From Eudorina sp. 2006-703-Eu-15 (lineage: Eukaryota; Chlorophyta; Chlorophyceae; Chlamydomonadales; Volvocaceae), in the NCBI GenBank assembly GCA_003117195.1, contig BDSI01000103.1, positions 361,505 through 425,504 on the forward strand: 64,000 bases of DNA. Direction: 5' to 3'. The notes beneath the pieces were generated by a model. That model ran no database searches. It was not told the origin of the DNA and saw only the letters and a program-made list of their open reading frames with translations. Within the stretch, counting starts at the first letter, position 1. Each line of letters starts with the position of its first letter. Both the position numbers and the translations under genes were made by a program. Below, one piece after another: positions 36,848 through 58,343 of the stretch.

Positions 36848-39202
36848 GTGAAACACCGCTCGACGGGCCGCAGCTCCGACCGGCCGCGGCTCCCAAAGGG
36901 GGGGCGCCAGCGTGGTCCATTTGGTGCGGCTCGCATGCAGCCGCCCGGCAGGATACATAGAGAGTCTTCAAGAAATGTTGAGTGTCAGTCCGAAGAATGC
37001 CTGCTCATTCCTTCGCTCGCAGCAGAGCAGCCCCCTCCCGGAGCAGCAGCAACGCCGCCGCACCGGTCGATCAGTCCCTATAGTAAGTTACGGAGTCGGC
37101 CAAATCGGCCGAATAGAGTTGAAGAGGGCGGCCCTCAAGGCTGCCAGGCTGCATGGTCAAGACACGCCGGACCGTCGCAACGGCCGTGTCGGATGTTGGG
37201 AGGCATCGAAGCGACGTGATTGCCCCTTTCGGGCCGCAGATGGTTGGGACGGTCACATACGGCCCTGCTGTCGTCCATCCAGGTTGATTGGATCCGGCAA
37301 CCAGCAACCTCAGCGTTGGTTGGTTTCAACGCTTTGTTTCTCAAGAACGTTGCTTTGCTATCGATTCGATTCATCCCAACTTATTACATCACCGAAGCGT
37401 ACCGAGGCGTAAGTGCGTGCGTGTACAGCAGCGGTCCGCGTGTGTAGTATACAGTACTTGTGCATTCGATGATTCGTCCATTCCCTCAAACTCGGCGATT
37501 CTCACAGAACCCTACCCAGAGGCCCCCGACTCGTACTAGTGCAGCCGACATCGATTGCACGCCCGCATCGCTGTTGCCAGAGCTCTGTCTACCTACCTAC
37601 CTACCTACCTACCTAGAGATTATTCTATGGTGTCGTCCATGTCGCCGGCTTGCATCCAGCGGTGCACCCAAGGGACGACGTAAGGCCGTTGTGAGCCCCA
37701 TGTCCATTCGTCGTGGTGCGGGTGGGTGCTAAGCACGCCTTCTCGTACTGGACATGTGACTAGGGACGAAATCGTGTGACACGGGGCGCGCAGGCCAGGA
37801 AGGCTGGGATGCGTGTTATTGCCTCACCAAAGGCACCTCATATTATTGAAAGCCTACATTTAGGCTGCTCTCGATGGATGGCAGCGGGCTGTTTTGTTTT
37901 GTTATGTCTATCTGCTCAGGGCATTGCGAGAGCCGTTGAGGCCCCATACACGTACCGCGGCGCCGCGGCAGACAGGGGGTGTAGGCATGAGCCGGAGTTG
38001 ATACGACATGCTCACTGGTGGCGAGTGGTCGGCAGGCGGGGGGGATCCATGTGTGCTTGTCTCGCTCGCGGTACGGTTCCGTAGCTGCGGGCGGCCGGCG
38101 GGTGGTGGCGGTCAAGAATTGTCAGGTGTTCGAAGCAGTAAGATGACGTAGTATGCCTGTCCGCAGGACAAAATGATGAAGCTTAAGATGACGTACAATG
38201 GTGTGGATGGCCGAAAGGTGCCTCTGTCAGCGTCTTGGTTCGCGGACGGCTGGCACGAGCATATGATGCCGCGTGCTGTGACAGCTGATCCGCCAGTTCG
38301 CCTGCAATTCCTCGCGCTCTTGCGGGCATCATCAGTAAAAAAACATGTGCTTGGCAGAACATTGGGGCATCCATGTTGGTCGACAGGGCTTCTCCTTGTG
38401 GGGATACCGGGGATACGGTCACGTCACGTGGCTGCGCACGCCTTCGCGGTTTACGGACATTTACGGTGGTTGACGTGTACATGTGCCATGGCGACAACAA
38501 CCGCTTGAGGGGCGAGCCAATATTTACGGGCGAGCCATGATGGCTGCAAACAGGAGGTAAAACCTCTTTTGCCTCTCGCCCTGGGTTGTACGGACGCCCG
38601 CCAACTGCCCCGCGGTGGACATTTTTGTCACAAGTATCTCAAGTAACACCCTGCAACACCTGTCCCGGGAACATCAGGTTTTGGCCCCTTGACGCGACGC
38701 ATTCGAGGACCGGTGTCAACATGTGTGAAGGGGTGGCCGCTTGATTGCGGCCCCCATAGCCGACAACAACATGCCTGCAACCGGCGAGGATCAGGCCGAT
38801 GCTTTAACGAAGGCAAGTAAGCGATCGGCAGCTCAACCTCGGCCGCACCTTGCTCCCCGATGGAAGCCGGGTGTCGGAAGGGCAACACTGACGTGGGTGC
38901 ATGATGCGTGTGATGAGAAGCTACCACTGGAACCAACAAAGGAGGGAGATAGATAACTCCAACAGGGGCAGCCATGGCGGCCACGCTTCGACACTGCGTC
39001 CTCCGCGCGGCACCCATGGCTTTGATTTGTCCAGCTGGCGCTCAAGCAACTGTTCCTTGACACGATTTCAGTATGCAGGTTCTCCCTTGTTAACGAATGG
39101 ACTGTTGGAGCGTGGGTGGAGCGCGAGCGCGACGGCTACGCATGGCTTGCGCAGCCTCAAACCGTAAGGAGTAAAATATTTCCCATGGGTACCGGAATCA
39201 CA
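36848..39202. other. Convergent intergenic region between phosphodiesterase and AlaRS
   Basis: Contains the 3' UTRs of two convergent genes. No TGTAA was seen on the plus strand for the phosphodiesterase. A short CTAC tract lies at 37589-37612. The open frame at 38173-38508 follows a fair acceptor-like CCGCAG but matches nothing recognised, and the frame at 38741-38956 contains only a weak ADALTKA resemblance to copia-type ends. Nothing else is supported. Confidence 0.5.
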
Positions 39203-39207
39203 TTACA
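39203..39207 (-). terminator. TGTAA poly(A) signal of AlaRS
   Basis: Forward TTACA, read as TGTAA on the minus strand, 364 bases after the AlaRS stop codon. The spacing is typical of volvocine 3' UTRs. Confidence 0.6.
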
Positions 39208-39570
39208 TCGTCAGGAAGTTGATTACAGCCCGTTTCGGGGGCTGACCGAGAACCGTCATGTCACAACCCTAGTTGGAAATCATTGATTTCCATGTGGGTT
39301 AAGCACGACCATCACACCACGCGGCCCAAACGCCAATTTGACAGTGCAGCACCCCGCATCACAGCACAGCGGCTGCACCGTCCAGGGCCTCGGGTCGCAC
39401 GTAGCTCAAAGCTGCAAAATAAGCACGAGCGCCCAGAAAAGATCACACCGCAAAAAAATATGTCTCGGAGCTGCATTGCTGCTGCTGCTGCTGCTGGAGT
39501 GTCATGGTCCGCAGGTGCCTGCCCCCTATAGCGTCAGGTTCAGCATATTCACTGCAGCATGGCAGGGTGT

Positions 39571-49555
<9,985 letters not shown>

Positions 49556-50684
49556 CCTGCTGGACGACCTTCTACCTTGAGAACCTGCTGCATGTCGCGG
49601 GGAGTGCATGCAGAACAGCTTCACCAAGGCCACAGGCCAACCCCACCGAGGAAACGCAGCACTTTGGTGCATCCCGCAATGCGCTGTGCCAATCTTCCAT
49701 ATACTTGTCCCGATACGCTAGAAAGGCCACGAAGAGCGCGAATATCTGTAGCATATGCACGGCCGACCTTCGCCCATACTGCATGGCACGTCTGGAAGAA
49801 CGGTACCTTACAATCGATTCAACCTATTTGTGCAAAGGTCAATGTCAATTTCAAGATTCTAAGAGCGGGGAGCATGTGAAATTTGTTCTCTCTGGTCGCG
49901 GAAACGAGTGAAACTGTTAAAAGCACAGATTCCAATTGGCAAAGGTAAGATCTTCAAGATATTCTACCTGAATAAACTGCGCACCTTAGTTGCTGCTCCA
50001 CAGTGCCAAAAGTGCACGATCGGCCGCCGGAATAGCCGGGCAGCTGCTCCTCCTGATGCAGACAACCTACGCGCAGACGTATCCGCTAAGATAGGTAGCG
50101 GGCTAATTTTCGTGGTCTGGGCAGTACGACCAAGGCAATTTTCAGCTTCCGTACCCGAAATTTTCGACCTTGACTTTCTCATTGCTTGGAGCTATTCGTT
50201 GCGACACTGTGAAATTATAGAAGATGTTTAAATGTTACACTTTTTGGAAGTGAAGGACTCTTAAATGTCTATGAAAAGCGCAAGTAACACGCGCGCAACA
50301 GAAACGTGGTGTAGTCCATATTTGGCTTCGTTTACCAATACACGTTGCTGTGTAATCTATATGCTATTACTTTGACCTTGCGGCTTCATACCTCGGCGAC
50401 CAGCGCTGGCATCTGTCACGGCCGCTGAAACTGCTCACGGAATGCCGAGCTTAGCAGCACAAATACATTAAACACTAGATTGGTAGTAAAGGGTTTCATT
50501 AGATTTGAAATCTCTGCTGCAGCCGTGTGCCATGGGGCCTGGGGAGGTAGCGCAACCACCGCCCGGGTCGCGGCAACACGCGCCGACAGAAGCCAGCGGA
50601 TACAGGAATGACGCGGGCGAGGATCCACCTGAGGTAGGCTTGAATCATGCAAGACACGGCATCACAGCCAGCACATCTTGATAG
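49556..50684. other. Divergent intergenic region between AlaRS and the DUF6729-like gene
   Basis: Should contain the AlaRS promoter (minus) and the promoter and first exon(s) of the plus-strand gene. It is AT-richer than the genes. An ATG at 50609 followed by a donor-like AG|GTAGGC is a possible short first exon, but its phase does not fit the 50685 exon cleanly. Nothing else was recognised. Confidence 0.5.
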
Positions 50685-53600
50685 GTGTACGCTTGCCAAC
50701 AGGAGTGCGCGGATGATGCCTACGTGAGGACGGCGATTGACACCCACCTCAGAACCGGCGCCTGGAGAAAGCCCGAGCAGCTGCACTTCACTCTGCCAGA
50801 TGCCAGTGTGTTGGCTGCTCGTGGAGAAGATGTGTCGCCGTCGGCTTGGCTGTACAGCAAATGCAATGTGCACGTGCTGGCATGGCGTGAGCAGTTTCCA
50901 TATCTCCTAACACAGCACTGTGGGAAAGCTGGCCCGCCCTGCCCCAAATGCTACGAGCGACCTCAGCCAGGGGAGTCGGAGCGGGATCGGCTGCACCGTG
51001 CAGCGTCCAGGGTCAATGCCAACGGCTGGGCGAAGAAACCCCGGCGGTTCCTTGACTTAGACACTTACCACTTAGTGTACTCAAAGAACTACAAGTGCCT
51101 CGAATGTGGTGGTGAGTCGGGGGCTACTTGGTGGGTCGTTCCCTTATGTAAGGCAATGAGTGCAGTTCCGGCACATCCTGCAGTTCCAGCACACTGGTAT
51201 TCTGGCTCTGGACATCGAATTAGTTCACGTTGACACAATTTTGCTTTTCCGAACTTCGCAGGCAACTTCCTGGCGCATGATGCGCGTCTGCTTCCCCTTC
51301 TTCCGGAGGGTGTGCGCCGGATGGTGCCCTGCCACTTCACGCACAAGGCCGGGATCAGCAACTCACTCAAAGTGCTGGTGGACCGAAACGTTGTTGAGGG
51401 TGTGTCTTTTAACGACGCAGCCTTCGCCATTCGAGAGGTCCACGCACATCGGCGGATGACCCTTGCGATCCAGTACGTCAACCTGAGCCTTCGACGGACA
51501 CCTCGACCTGAGACTCGACCGGAGACTCGACCGGAGCCACGACCGGAGCCACGACCGGAGCCGTCCATGCAGTCCAGGCAGTCCCAGATGACGAACATCA
51601 TACCTTCCTCTACCGGAAACACAAGTCCATCAACACCCGTGCAAGTTCTGCAACAACTATTCGATAAATCTGTCGCCTGCTTTTCGGTGACAGTGCAGAA
51701 GCAGTTGCTCTCAATGTTTCAACAAGCTTCCGTGCAGCAGCAGTGGGCCTTAGCGGCCCGTGTTATCGCTCTTCATCAAGGGCCGAACGCGCTCAGCAGG
51801 GTGATGGAACTGGCCACAGCACCCGCGCAGACGGGCGGGCGGCACGGCGGCGGCGGTTCAGCGGAAGGCCCGGCAGAGGCTACCACGCAGCAGGGCGGGC
51901 GGCACGTCGGAAGCGGCTTGGCTGCAGGCACGGCAGGGGCACCTAGGGATGGCCGGTCATGGGACGCTGCCGCCAGGGCCCCCGAGCGACGGCGGCGCTG
52001 CTTGGGAGGGGCAGCGCCAGGCGGGCGCGGCGCCGACGCAGCAAGGGCCGCCGCCAGGGCCGCATCTGCAGCTGCAACCAACGCCCCTGCCCGTGCCGTT
52101 GGGTACTCCCGTCTAGCGGCACGGCGACGCCGCAGCGTCCGGGAGCCTGGGCGTCGGGCCGCAGCATTTCGGCGGGTCAGGGCTAGGGATGGCCGGTCTG
52201 GGGACGCTGCTGCCAGGGCCCCGAGCGACGGCGGCGCTGCTTGGGAGGGGCAGCGCCAGGCGGGCGCGGCGCCGACGCAGCAAGGGCCGCCGCCAGGGCC
52301 GCATCTGCAGCTGCAACCAACGCCCCTGCCCGTGCCGTTGGGTACTCCCGTCTAGCGGCACGGCGACGCCGCAGCGTCCGGGAGCCTGGGCGTCGGGCCG
52401 CAGCATTTCGGCGGGTCAGGGCTAGGGATGGCCGGTCTGGGGACGCTGCTGCCAGGGCCCCGAGCGACGGCGGCGCTGCTTGGGAGGGGCAGCGCCAGGC
52501 GGGCGCGGCGCCGACGCAGCAAGGGCCGCCGCCAGGGCCGCATCTGCAGCTGCAACCAACACCCCTGCCCGTGCCGTTGGGTACTCCCGTCCAGCGGCAC
52601 GGCGACGCCGCAGCGTCCGGGAGCCTGGGCGTCGGGCCGCAGCATTTCGGCGGGTCAGGGCTAGGGATGGCCGGTCTGGGGACGCTGCTGCCAGGGCCCC
52701 CGAGCGACGGCGGCGCTGCTTGGGAGGGGCAGCGCCAGGCGGGCGCGGCGCCGACGCAGCAAGGGCCGCCGCCAGGGCCGCATCTGCAGCTGCAACCAAC
52801 ACCCCTGCCCGTGCCGTTGGGTACTCCCGTCCAGCGGCACGGCGACGCCGCAGCGTCCGGGAGCCTGGGCGTCGGGCCGCAGCATTTCGGCGGGTCAGGG
52901 CTAGGGATGGCCGGTCATGGGACGCTGCTGCCAGGGCCCCCGAGCGACGGCGGCGCTGCTTGGGAGGGGCAGCGCCAGGCGGGCGCGGCGCCGACGCAGC
53001 AAGGGCCGCCGCCAGGGCCGCATCTGCAGCTGCAACCAACGCCCCTGCCCGTGCCGTTGGGTACTCCCGTCCAGCGGCACGGCGACGCCGCAGCGTCCGG
53101 GAGCCTGGGCGTCGGGCCGCAGCATTTCGGCGGGTCAGGGCTAGGGATGGCCGGTCATGGGACGCTGCCGCCAGGGCCCCGAGCGACGGCGGCGCTGCTT
53201 GGGAGGGGCAGCGCCAGGCGGGCGCGGCGCCGACGCAGCAAGGGCCGCCGCCAGGGCCGCATCTGCAGCTGCAACCAACGCCCCTGCCCGTGCCGTTGGG
53301 TACTCCCGTCCAGCGGCACGGCGACGCCGCAGCGTCCGGGAGCCTGGGCGTCGGGCCGCAGCATTTCGGCGGGTCAGGGCTAGGGATGGCCGGTCATGGG
53401 ACGCTGCTGCCAGGGCCCCCGAGCGACGGCGGCGCTGCTTGGGAGGGGCAGCGCCAGGCGGGCGCGGCGCCGACGCAGCAAGGGCCGCCGCCAGGGCCGC
53501 ATCTGCAGCTGCAACCAACACCCCTGCCCGTGCCGTTGGGTACTCCCGTCCAGCGGCACGGCGACGCTGCAGCGTCCGGGAGCCTGGGCGTCGGGCCGCA

Positions 53601-54294
53601 GCATTTCGGCGGGTCAGGGCTAGGGATGGCCGGTCATGGGACGCTGCTGCCAGGGCCCCCGAGCGACGGCGGCGCTGCTTGGGAGGGGCAGCGCCAGGCG
53701 GGCGCGGCGCCGACGCAGCAAGGGCCGCCGCCAGGGCCGCATCTGCAGCTGCAACCAACGCCCCTGCCCGTGCCGTTGGGTACTTCCGTCCAGCGGCACG
53801 GCGACGCTGCAGCGTCCGGGAGCCTGGGCGTCGGGCCGCAGCATTTCGGCGGGTCAGGGCTAGGGATGGCCGGTCATGGGACGCTTATGCAGTCACAGTA
53901 TTATATGGGAGGCTCGGCGGCGCCACCGTTGTGGGCAAATCCCCCAGCATCCGCCACTGGCGTATCAGCACAGCAGCTTACTGGAAGGAAGCGGCAACAG
54001 GCTGCCTTGGAGTCGAGTGGAGCAAAGAAAAACAAGACAGGCCCGAAAGGACCGACGGGTCAGAAGCAATGTGACTTGTGCTTCAGGCGTGGATGGCCGT
54101 TTGAGCACCACTGGATGGCTAGTAAGGAGTGCAAGTCGCAGTGCGCTCCATGCTCAAAGGAACAGAAGCGGAGAATCGAGGTTGATGAGAAGGGGTACTG
54201 CACGCTTTGCACGAGCACGTACCCGCAGCAGGTGGTGGACCTGAGGCAGACTAGGCATGTACCCAAGAAGAAGGGCAAGAAGAAGGGCAGATGA
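50685..54294 (+). CDS. DUF6729-like zinc-binding protein with internal coding minisatellite (model incomplete, reading frame interrupted)
   Basis: Exon to 51111 and exon from 51262 join in phase 1 and give a domain like DUF6729: CPKCYERPQ, RRFLDLDTYHLVYSKNYKCL, ECGG, HDARLLPLLPEGVRRMVPCH, KAGISNSLKVLVDRNVVEG. Such domains occur in fungal and algal multicopy, often transposon-associated proteins; I do not know the function. A PRPET/RPEP repeat, a Gln-rich helical stretch and then eight 239/240-bp repeats follow (51943-53859). The C-terminus has KQCDLCFRRGWPFEHHW, CAPC and CTLC, likely a zinc finger, and a basic tail ending in KKKGKKKGR. The frame entering the repeats stops at TAG 52353-52355. 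The frame carrying the C-terminus opens near 52480. So either an intron lies in the repeats, or the gene is frame-broken, or the C-run lengths are misassembled. The true start is upstream and undefined, since TAG at 50682 blocks the frame. Confidence 0.6.
51943..53859. repeat. Eight tandem 239/240-bp units
   Basis: Unit boundaries at the recurring CTAGGGATGGCCGGTC lie at 51943, 52183, 52422, 52661, 52901, 53141, 53380 and 53620, ending at 53860. Unit lengths are 240, 239, 239, 240, 240, 239, 240, 240. The one-base difference is in a C run (CAGGGCCCC versus CAGGGCCCCC). The first two units have CCCGTCTAG where later ones have CCCGTCCAG. Identity between units is otherwise very high, so the array is young. 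Confidence 0.95.
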
Positions 54295-54659
54295 CGCGCG
54301 TCCCTGCAGAGGTCCTTAGTGAACCTTCAGAGGGAGGGTTTATTGAAGGACTTTGACCTTGCTTTCTCCTGTCAAACTTTCTGCATTCTTGTACTCTGTG
54401 TGGGAGATGAGACCGGTCCGGGGTAGCTGGCGTTTTCACGTGCCTCAACGGTTGTCCCATGTAGCAGCACTCTTGAGTGGTCGGCCAGGCAAGAGGTGGA
54501 TACCGTACCAGGTTGGGAAGCATTCATGCGCGTGTAGAGATTGTCGCCAACTGCATTGGAAGACACCCGAGTCTCTTAGAGTCTCGGTATGTTTGGCATA
54601 GTACTGTGGTGTCCAGAATGAATCTCCAGTGGGGAACATCCTCCGCTGAAATGCTACAG

Positions 54660-54664
54660 TGTAA
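54660..54664 (+). terminator. TGTAA poly(A) signal of the DUF6729-like gene
   Basis: TGTAA 366 bases after the stop at 54294, just before the next tandem repeat array. Confidence 0.5.
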
Positions 54665-54725
54665 GCTTCCCAATAATATCTCTGAATGAACCGTAAGGAT
54701 TCCATAATCTTCAGCCAACACATGC

Positions 54726-55474
54726 GAGGGAGCGAGCGGTGCTGTGAACATGGGGGTGGGGGCCTATGTGCTGAACGTATTCCATGACTGCTGTGGCCCC
54801 TTAGCCTCAGTAACGAAACCCTCGCCGCGACTTGTACGGCACGCACGTACCAACCTGCACCACATGCTCTTGCCCTTGAAAATTCATCGGCCGTACAGTG
54901 TACGGAAACACGCGCGAGGGAGCGAGCGGTGCTGTGAACGTGGGGGTGGGGCCTATGTGCTGAACGTATTCCATGACTGCTGTGGCCCCTTAGCCTCAGT
55001 AACGAAACCCTCGCCGCGACTTGTACGGCACGCACATACCAACCTGCACCACATGCTCTTGCCCTTGAAAATTCATCGGCCGTACAGTGTACGGAAACAC
55101 GCGCGAGGGAGCGAGCGGTGCTGTGAACGTGGGGGTGGGGGCCACGTATTCCATGACTGCTGTGGCCCCTTAGCCTCAGTAACGAAACCCTCGCCGCGAC
55201 TTGTACGGCACGCACATACCAACCTGCACCACATGCTCTTGCCCTTGAAAATTCATCGGCCGTACAGTGTACGGAAACACGCGCGAGGGAGCGAGCGGTG
55301 CTGTGAACATGGGGGTGGGGGCCTATGTGCTGAACGCATTCCATGACTGCTGTGGCCCCTTAGCCTCAGTAACGAAACCCTCGCCGCGACTTGTACGGCA
55401 CGCACATACCAACCTGCACCACATGCTCTTGCCCTTGAAAATTCATCGGCCGTACAGTGTACGGAAACACGCGC
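54726..55474. repeat. Four tandem 180-190-bp repeats
   Basis: Units start at GAGGGAGCG positions 54726, 54916, 55105 and 55285, and a fifth start at 55475 diverges at once. Lengths are 190, 189, 180 and 190; the third lacks a short stretch (CTATGTGCTGAA region). Each unit carries the palindrome CCGTACAGTGTACGG (first at 54891-54905). The array lies between the DUF6729-like gene and IDH. The open frame through it has no recognised domain. Confidence 0.9.
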
Positions 55475-56144
55475 GAGGGAGGGATGGGTCGAGGTGGGAT
55501 GAACCGTGGCGAGCATGGCCATGGGAGTTGATTCCCGTGACCTGTGTGCGGAATCATCTTCCTTCCTGTCATGCTTGCGAGTGGATGGGGCGCAGTGACC
55601 TTTTCCCTTCAAGGCCTCCCAATATGTGCACGATCTGTCGTATTGTACGCCGCAGTGAATTGGTGCAGGCAAAAGTGCCATATTATTATATTTTTGATTA
55701 TTCTATTAGACGATATGTTGGTAACGTTTCCTGCTGCGTCTCGAGATGATCTGTTGCGTAGTGGCGACTTCGTCAAACCTTGTAATCCATCCAATTGACC
55801 ACAACTTTTGGAGCTTGGCTAAACAATACACATCGAGCGCAATCATGAGTTTCATGAACAAGTTCCAATACCTTGTCCTTGAGGGGGTGTGCCCAAAAAT
55901 TGATGAAATTTGAAGGTTTCCGGCCACTGAACTTAAAAAATCGCGCGGCCTCCGGCCGCGTTTCAATAAAACCATGCCCATACTATCGAAAATTTGCCGG
56001 TAGCCGTGATGATCGTGTTGCTTAGGTGATGTTGCTGCTGGCAGGTACGGCAATGTTTCATGTTGTCGTTCCCAGTACCATGTGCCCCCTCGAACTGAAG
56101 CTTGCAATTTCCAACCCTTACTCTCGCGCTGAATTGTCATTACA
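55475..56144. other. 5' flank of the IDH gene
   Basis: Intergenic sequence between the tandem repeats and the IDH start codon, with AT-rich stretches near 55.7 and 55.9 kb. It should contain the IDH promoter and 5' UTR. No defined promoter element was recognised. Confidence 0.5.
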
Positions 56145-58343
56145 ATGTTGAGGCAGGCTGGCAGTGTTGTTATGCAGGCCGCTTCGACGGCGGCCTTGCC
56201 GTCGTCGGCGCGCGTGATGGGATACGCTACGAAAACTTTCGAAGCCACGCTCTTCCCTGGCGACGGCATTGGCCCAGAAATAGCTAGTGCGGTGAAGGAA
56301 ATTTTCGTTGCAGCGAGGATTCCGGCAGTCTGGGATGAGCAACACATCGCCAAGACAGCCGACCCCCGCACGAACTCGATGGTCACGCGGGAGAACCTGG
56401 ACTCCGTCCTGGTGGGTCTGAACACACCTTTGCGCATAATTGAGTACATTTCTTAACGATATATCCATTTGCGTTTGCAGAAGCATAAAATTGGGCTGAA
56501 GGGGCCGATGACCACGCCGATTGGCAAGGGTTTCCGGTCGCTCAACCTGACGCTCCGCAAGGAGCTGGACCTGTACGCAAACGTGCGCCCATGCTTTAAC
56601 ATTCCTGGCTACAAGACACGATATGACGGCATCAACTTGGTGACCGTGCGCGAGAACACCGAGGGCGAGTACTCGGGCTTGGAGCATGAAGTGGTTCCTG
56701 GCGTCGTGGAGTCCTTGAAGGCAAGCTTGGGCCTAGACTACCATGTCTCATACCTGGTCTGGTTGCGCTGAGCATGACCCGTCGGGTCCAACGACCTCGT
56801 CGTAGCAGCGATAAATGGAGTTGCTGCAAAGAGTTTTCGCGGCATGTTAAAGTAGTTGCCAACGCCATCGTATTCATGTATCGGTCCATGGCGCTGTCCT
56901 TTGGTGTTTCGTTACAGGTCCTCCCAGATGCTCTCCTCAATTCAACCTATCGGTTCTCACCCACTGTCTGGCGCTCGGCCAACCTCCCCCACACTCTCCC
57001 CTTTGCCGCAATTCAGGTCATCACCCGTAAGGCGAGCTCGCGTATCGCGGAATTTGCCTTCGCCTATGCACGCGACAACGGCCGGCAGAAGGTGTCGGCG
57101 GTGCACAAGGCCAACATCATGAAGAAGGCGGATGGCCTGTTCCTGGAGTGCTGCCGTGAGGCCGCCACCAAGTACCCGGACATCAAGTACGAGGAGGTCA
57201 TTGTGGACAATGCCTGCATGCAGCTCGTCAGCAACCCGACGCAGTTTGACGTGCTCGTCATGCCAAACCTGTACGGCGACATCATCTCCGACCTTTGTGC
57301 GGGACTAGTGGGCGGCCTAGGCCTGACGCCCTCGATGAACATTGGTGGGTTGAGTACATTTGGGGCATGTTATGGGAACTTGGGGATTTTGGAGCGAGGG
57401 TAAAACAGGGCGAGTGAGGAAGATGTTCAAGGCCGTGGGACCAGAGGGGAAGGTAGGTTGAATCCAGTTCTCCTGGGCACCATCCTTAGCTGGTTTGGCT
57501 CGTGTCCGGGCCACGGGCTGGTTACCTGGCGGACGCACAGCTGTGGTTCTCCCTTCGGTCTGTGGATGACTGGGTCGGTGGACTCTTGCCTTGCGAGGGA
57601 GCACCCAGGGGAAAGCGAGGTGCACGTCGTGGGAGACATTACGCTAGGTAACCGGTGCTCGCCATTGACGGCCGCGCGAAGCCATGTCCTGCCTGGCGCT
57701 GACCATCTGTGCGACGCTCACGTCTGTTCACCCCCTGCTCGTTGTTGCATTGTAGGCCTGAATGGGCTTGCATTGGCGGAGGCGGTGCACGGCACTGCCC
57801 CTGACATCGCTGGCAAGAACAAGGCCAACCCGACTGCGTTGTTGCTGTCGAGCTGCATGATGCTTCGGCACATTGGCCGCAAGGAGGACGCGGATAACAT
57901 CCAGAACGCGGTCATCTCGGTTATTGCCGGTGGGTGCGGGGATAAGGCGGGGCTATTCCGCGCTGCTATCACGTAGCCAGCTGCTCTAATGCGAAAGGGA
58001 GGGTGCTTTCGTGCCCTGCAATTGGGTCAATAGGTCCCTGGAGTATTTAGCGGGCTAACATGTTTTTTGAATCCGCATGGAGTGAGGGTAGCAACCCATA
58101 CCTTGCAGCCAATATGAGCCAGCCCACACAACGATCTTGGCGCCAAGGCGAATGGATTGCGCCGGCTATTTCATGGGCTAACGCACCCAGTGATCCCGCC
58201 CTGACCCCAGTCCGAAACATTGAGCTCCCACGCTTCCCTGTCTGCCGTCACCCACTTCAGAGGGCAAGTGGCGGACAGCAGATTTGGGAGGCAACGCCAC
58301 CACATCGGACTTCACCAAGGCCATCATTGACAAGCTGGACTGA
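56145..58343 (+). CDS. IDH: Isocitrate dehydrogenase [NAD], catalytic subunit, mitochondrial
   Basis: Oxidative decarboxylation of isocitrate to 2-oxoglutarate with NAD in the TCA cycle. Exons 56145-56411, 56481-56720, 57017-57344, 57756-57929 and 58261-58343 join without a phase error (1092 nt, 363 aa, normal family length). Residues 1-28 form an Arg/Ala-rich presequence typical of mitochondrial import ([25 protein letters not shown]). The mature part begins [18 protein letters not shown]. Substrate and cofactor motifs are [16 protein letters not shown] (the catalytic-subunit form), [44 protein letters not shown] and [14 protein letters not shown]. It ends [20 protein letters not shown]. The second intron (56721-57016) has a GC donor (AAG|GCAAGC), required to keep ESLK-VITRK contiguous. 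The last exon is only 27 codons and easily missed: read-through of the preceding exon would end the protein too early at 57976. Confidence 0.95.

Noticed and set aside
38173..38508. Possible exon beginning DKMMKLKMTYNGVDG after CCGCAG
   Set aside because: Acceptor-like start but no upstream partner exon, no conserved downstream continuation and no family recognised.
38741..38956. Copia-like C-terminus (ADALTKA)
   Set aside because: A seven-residue resemblance only; no RNase H or integrase sequence and no LTR nearby.
51943..53859. CRISPR array or bacterial repeat
   Set aside because: Units are contiguous 239/240-bp tandem copies without spacers, in a eukaryotic gene.
54445..55344. 299-codon minus-strand frame across the tandem repeats
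   Set aside because: Repeat-driven frame with no domain; it is one of several frames open through the 180-190-bp units.
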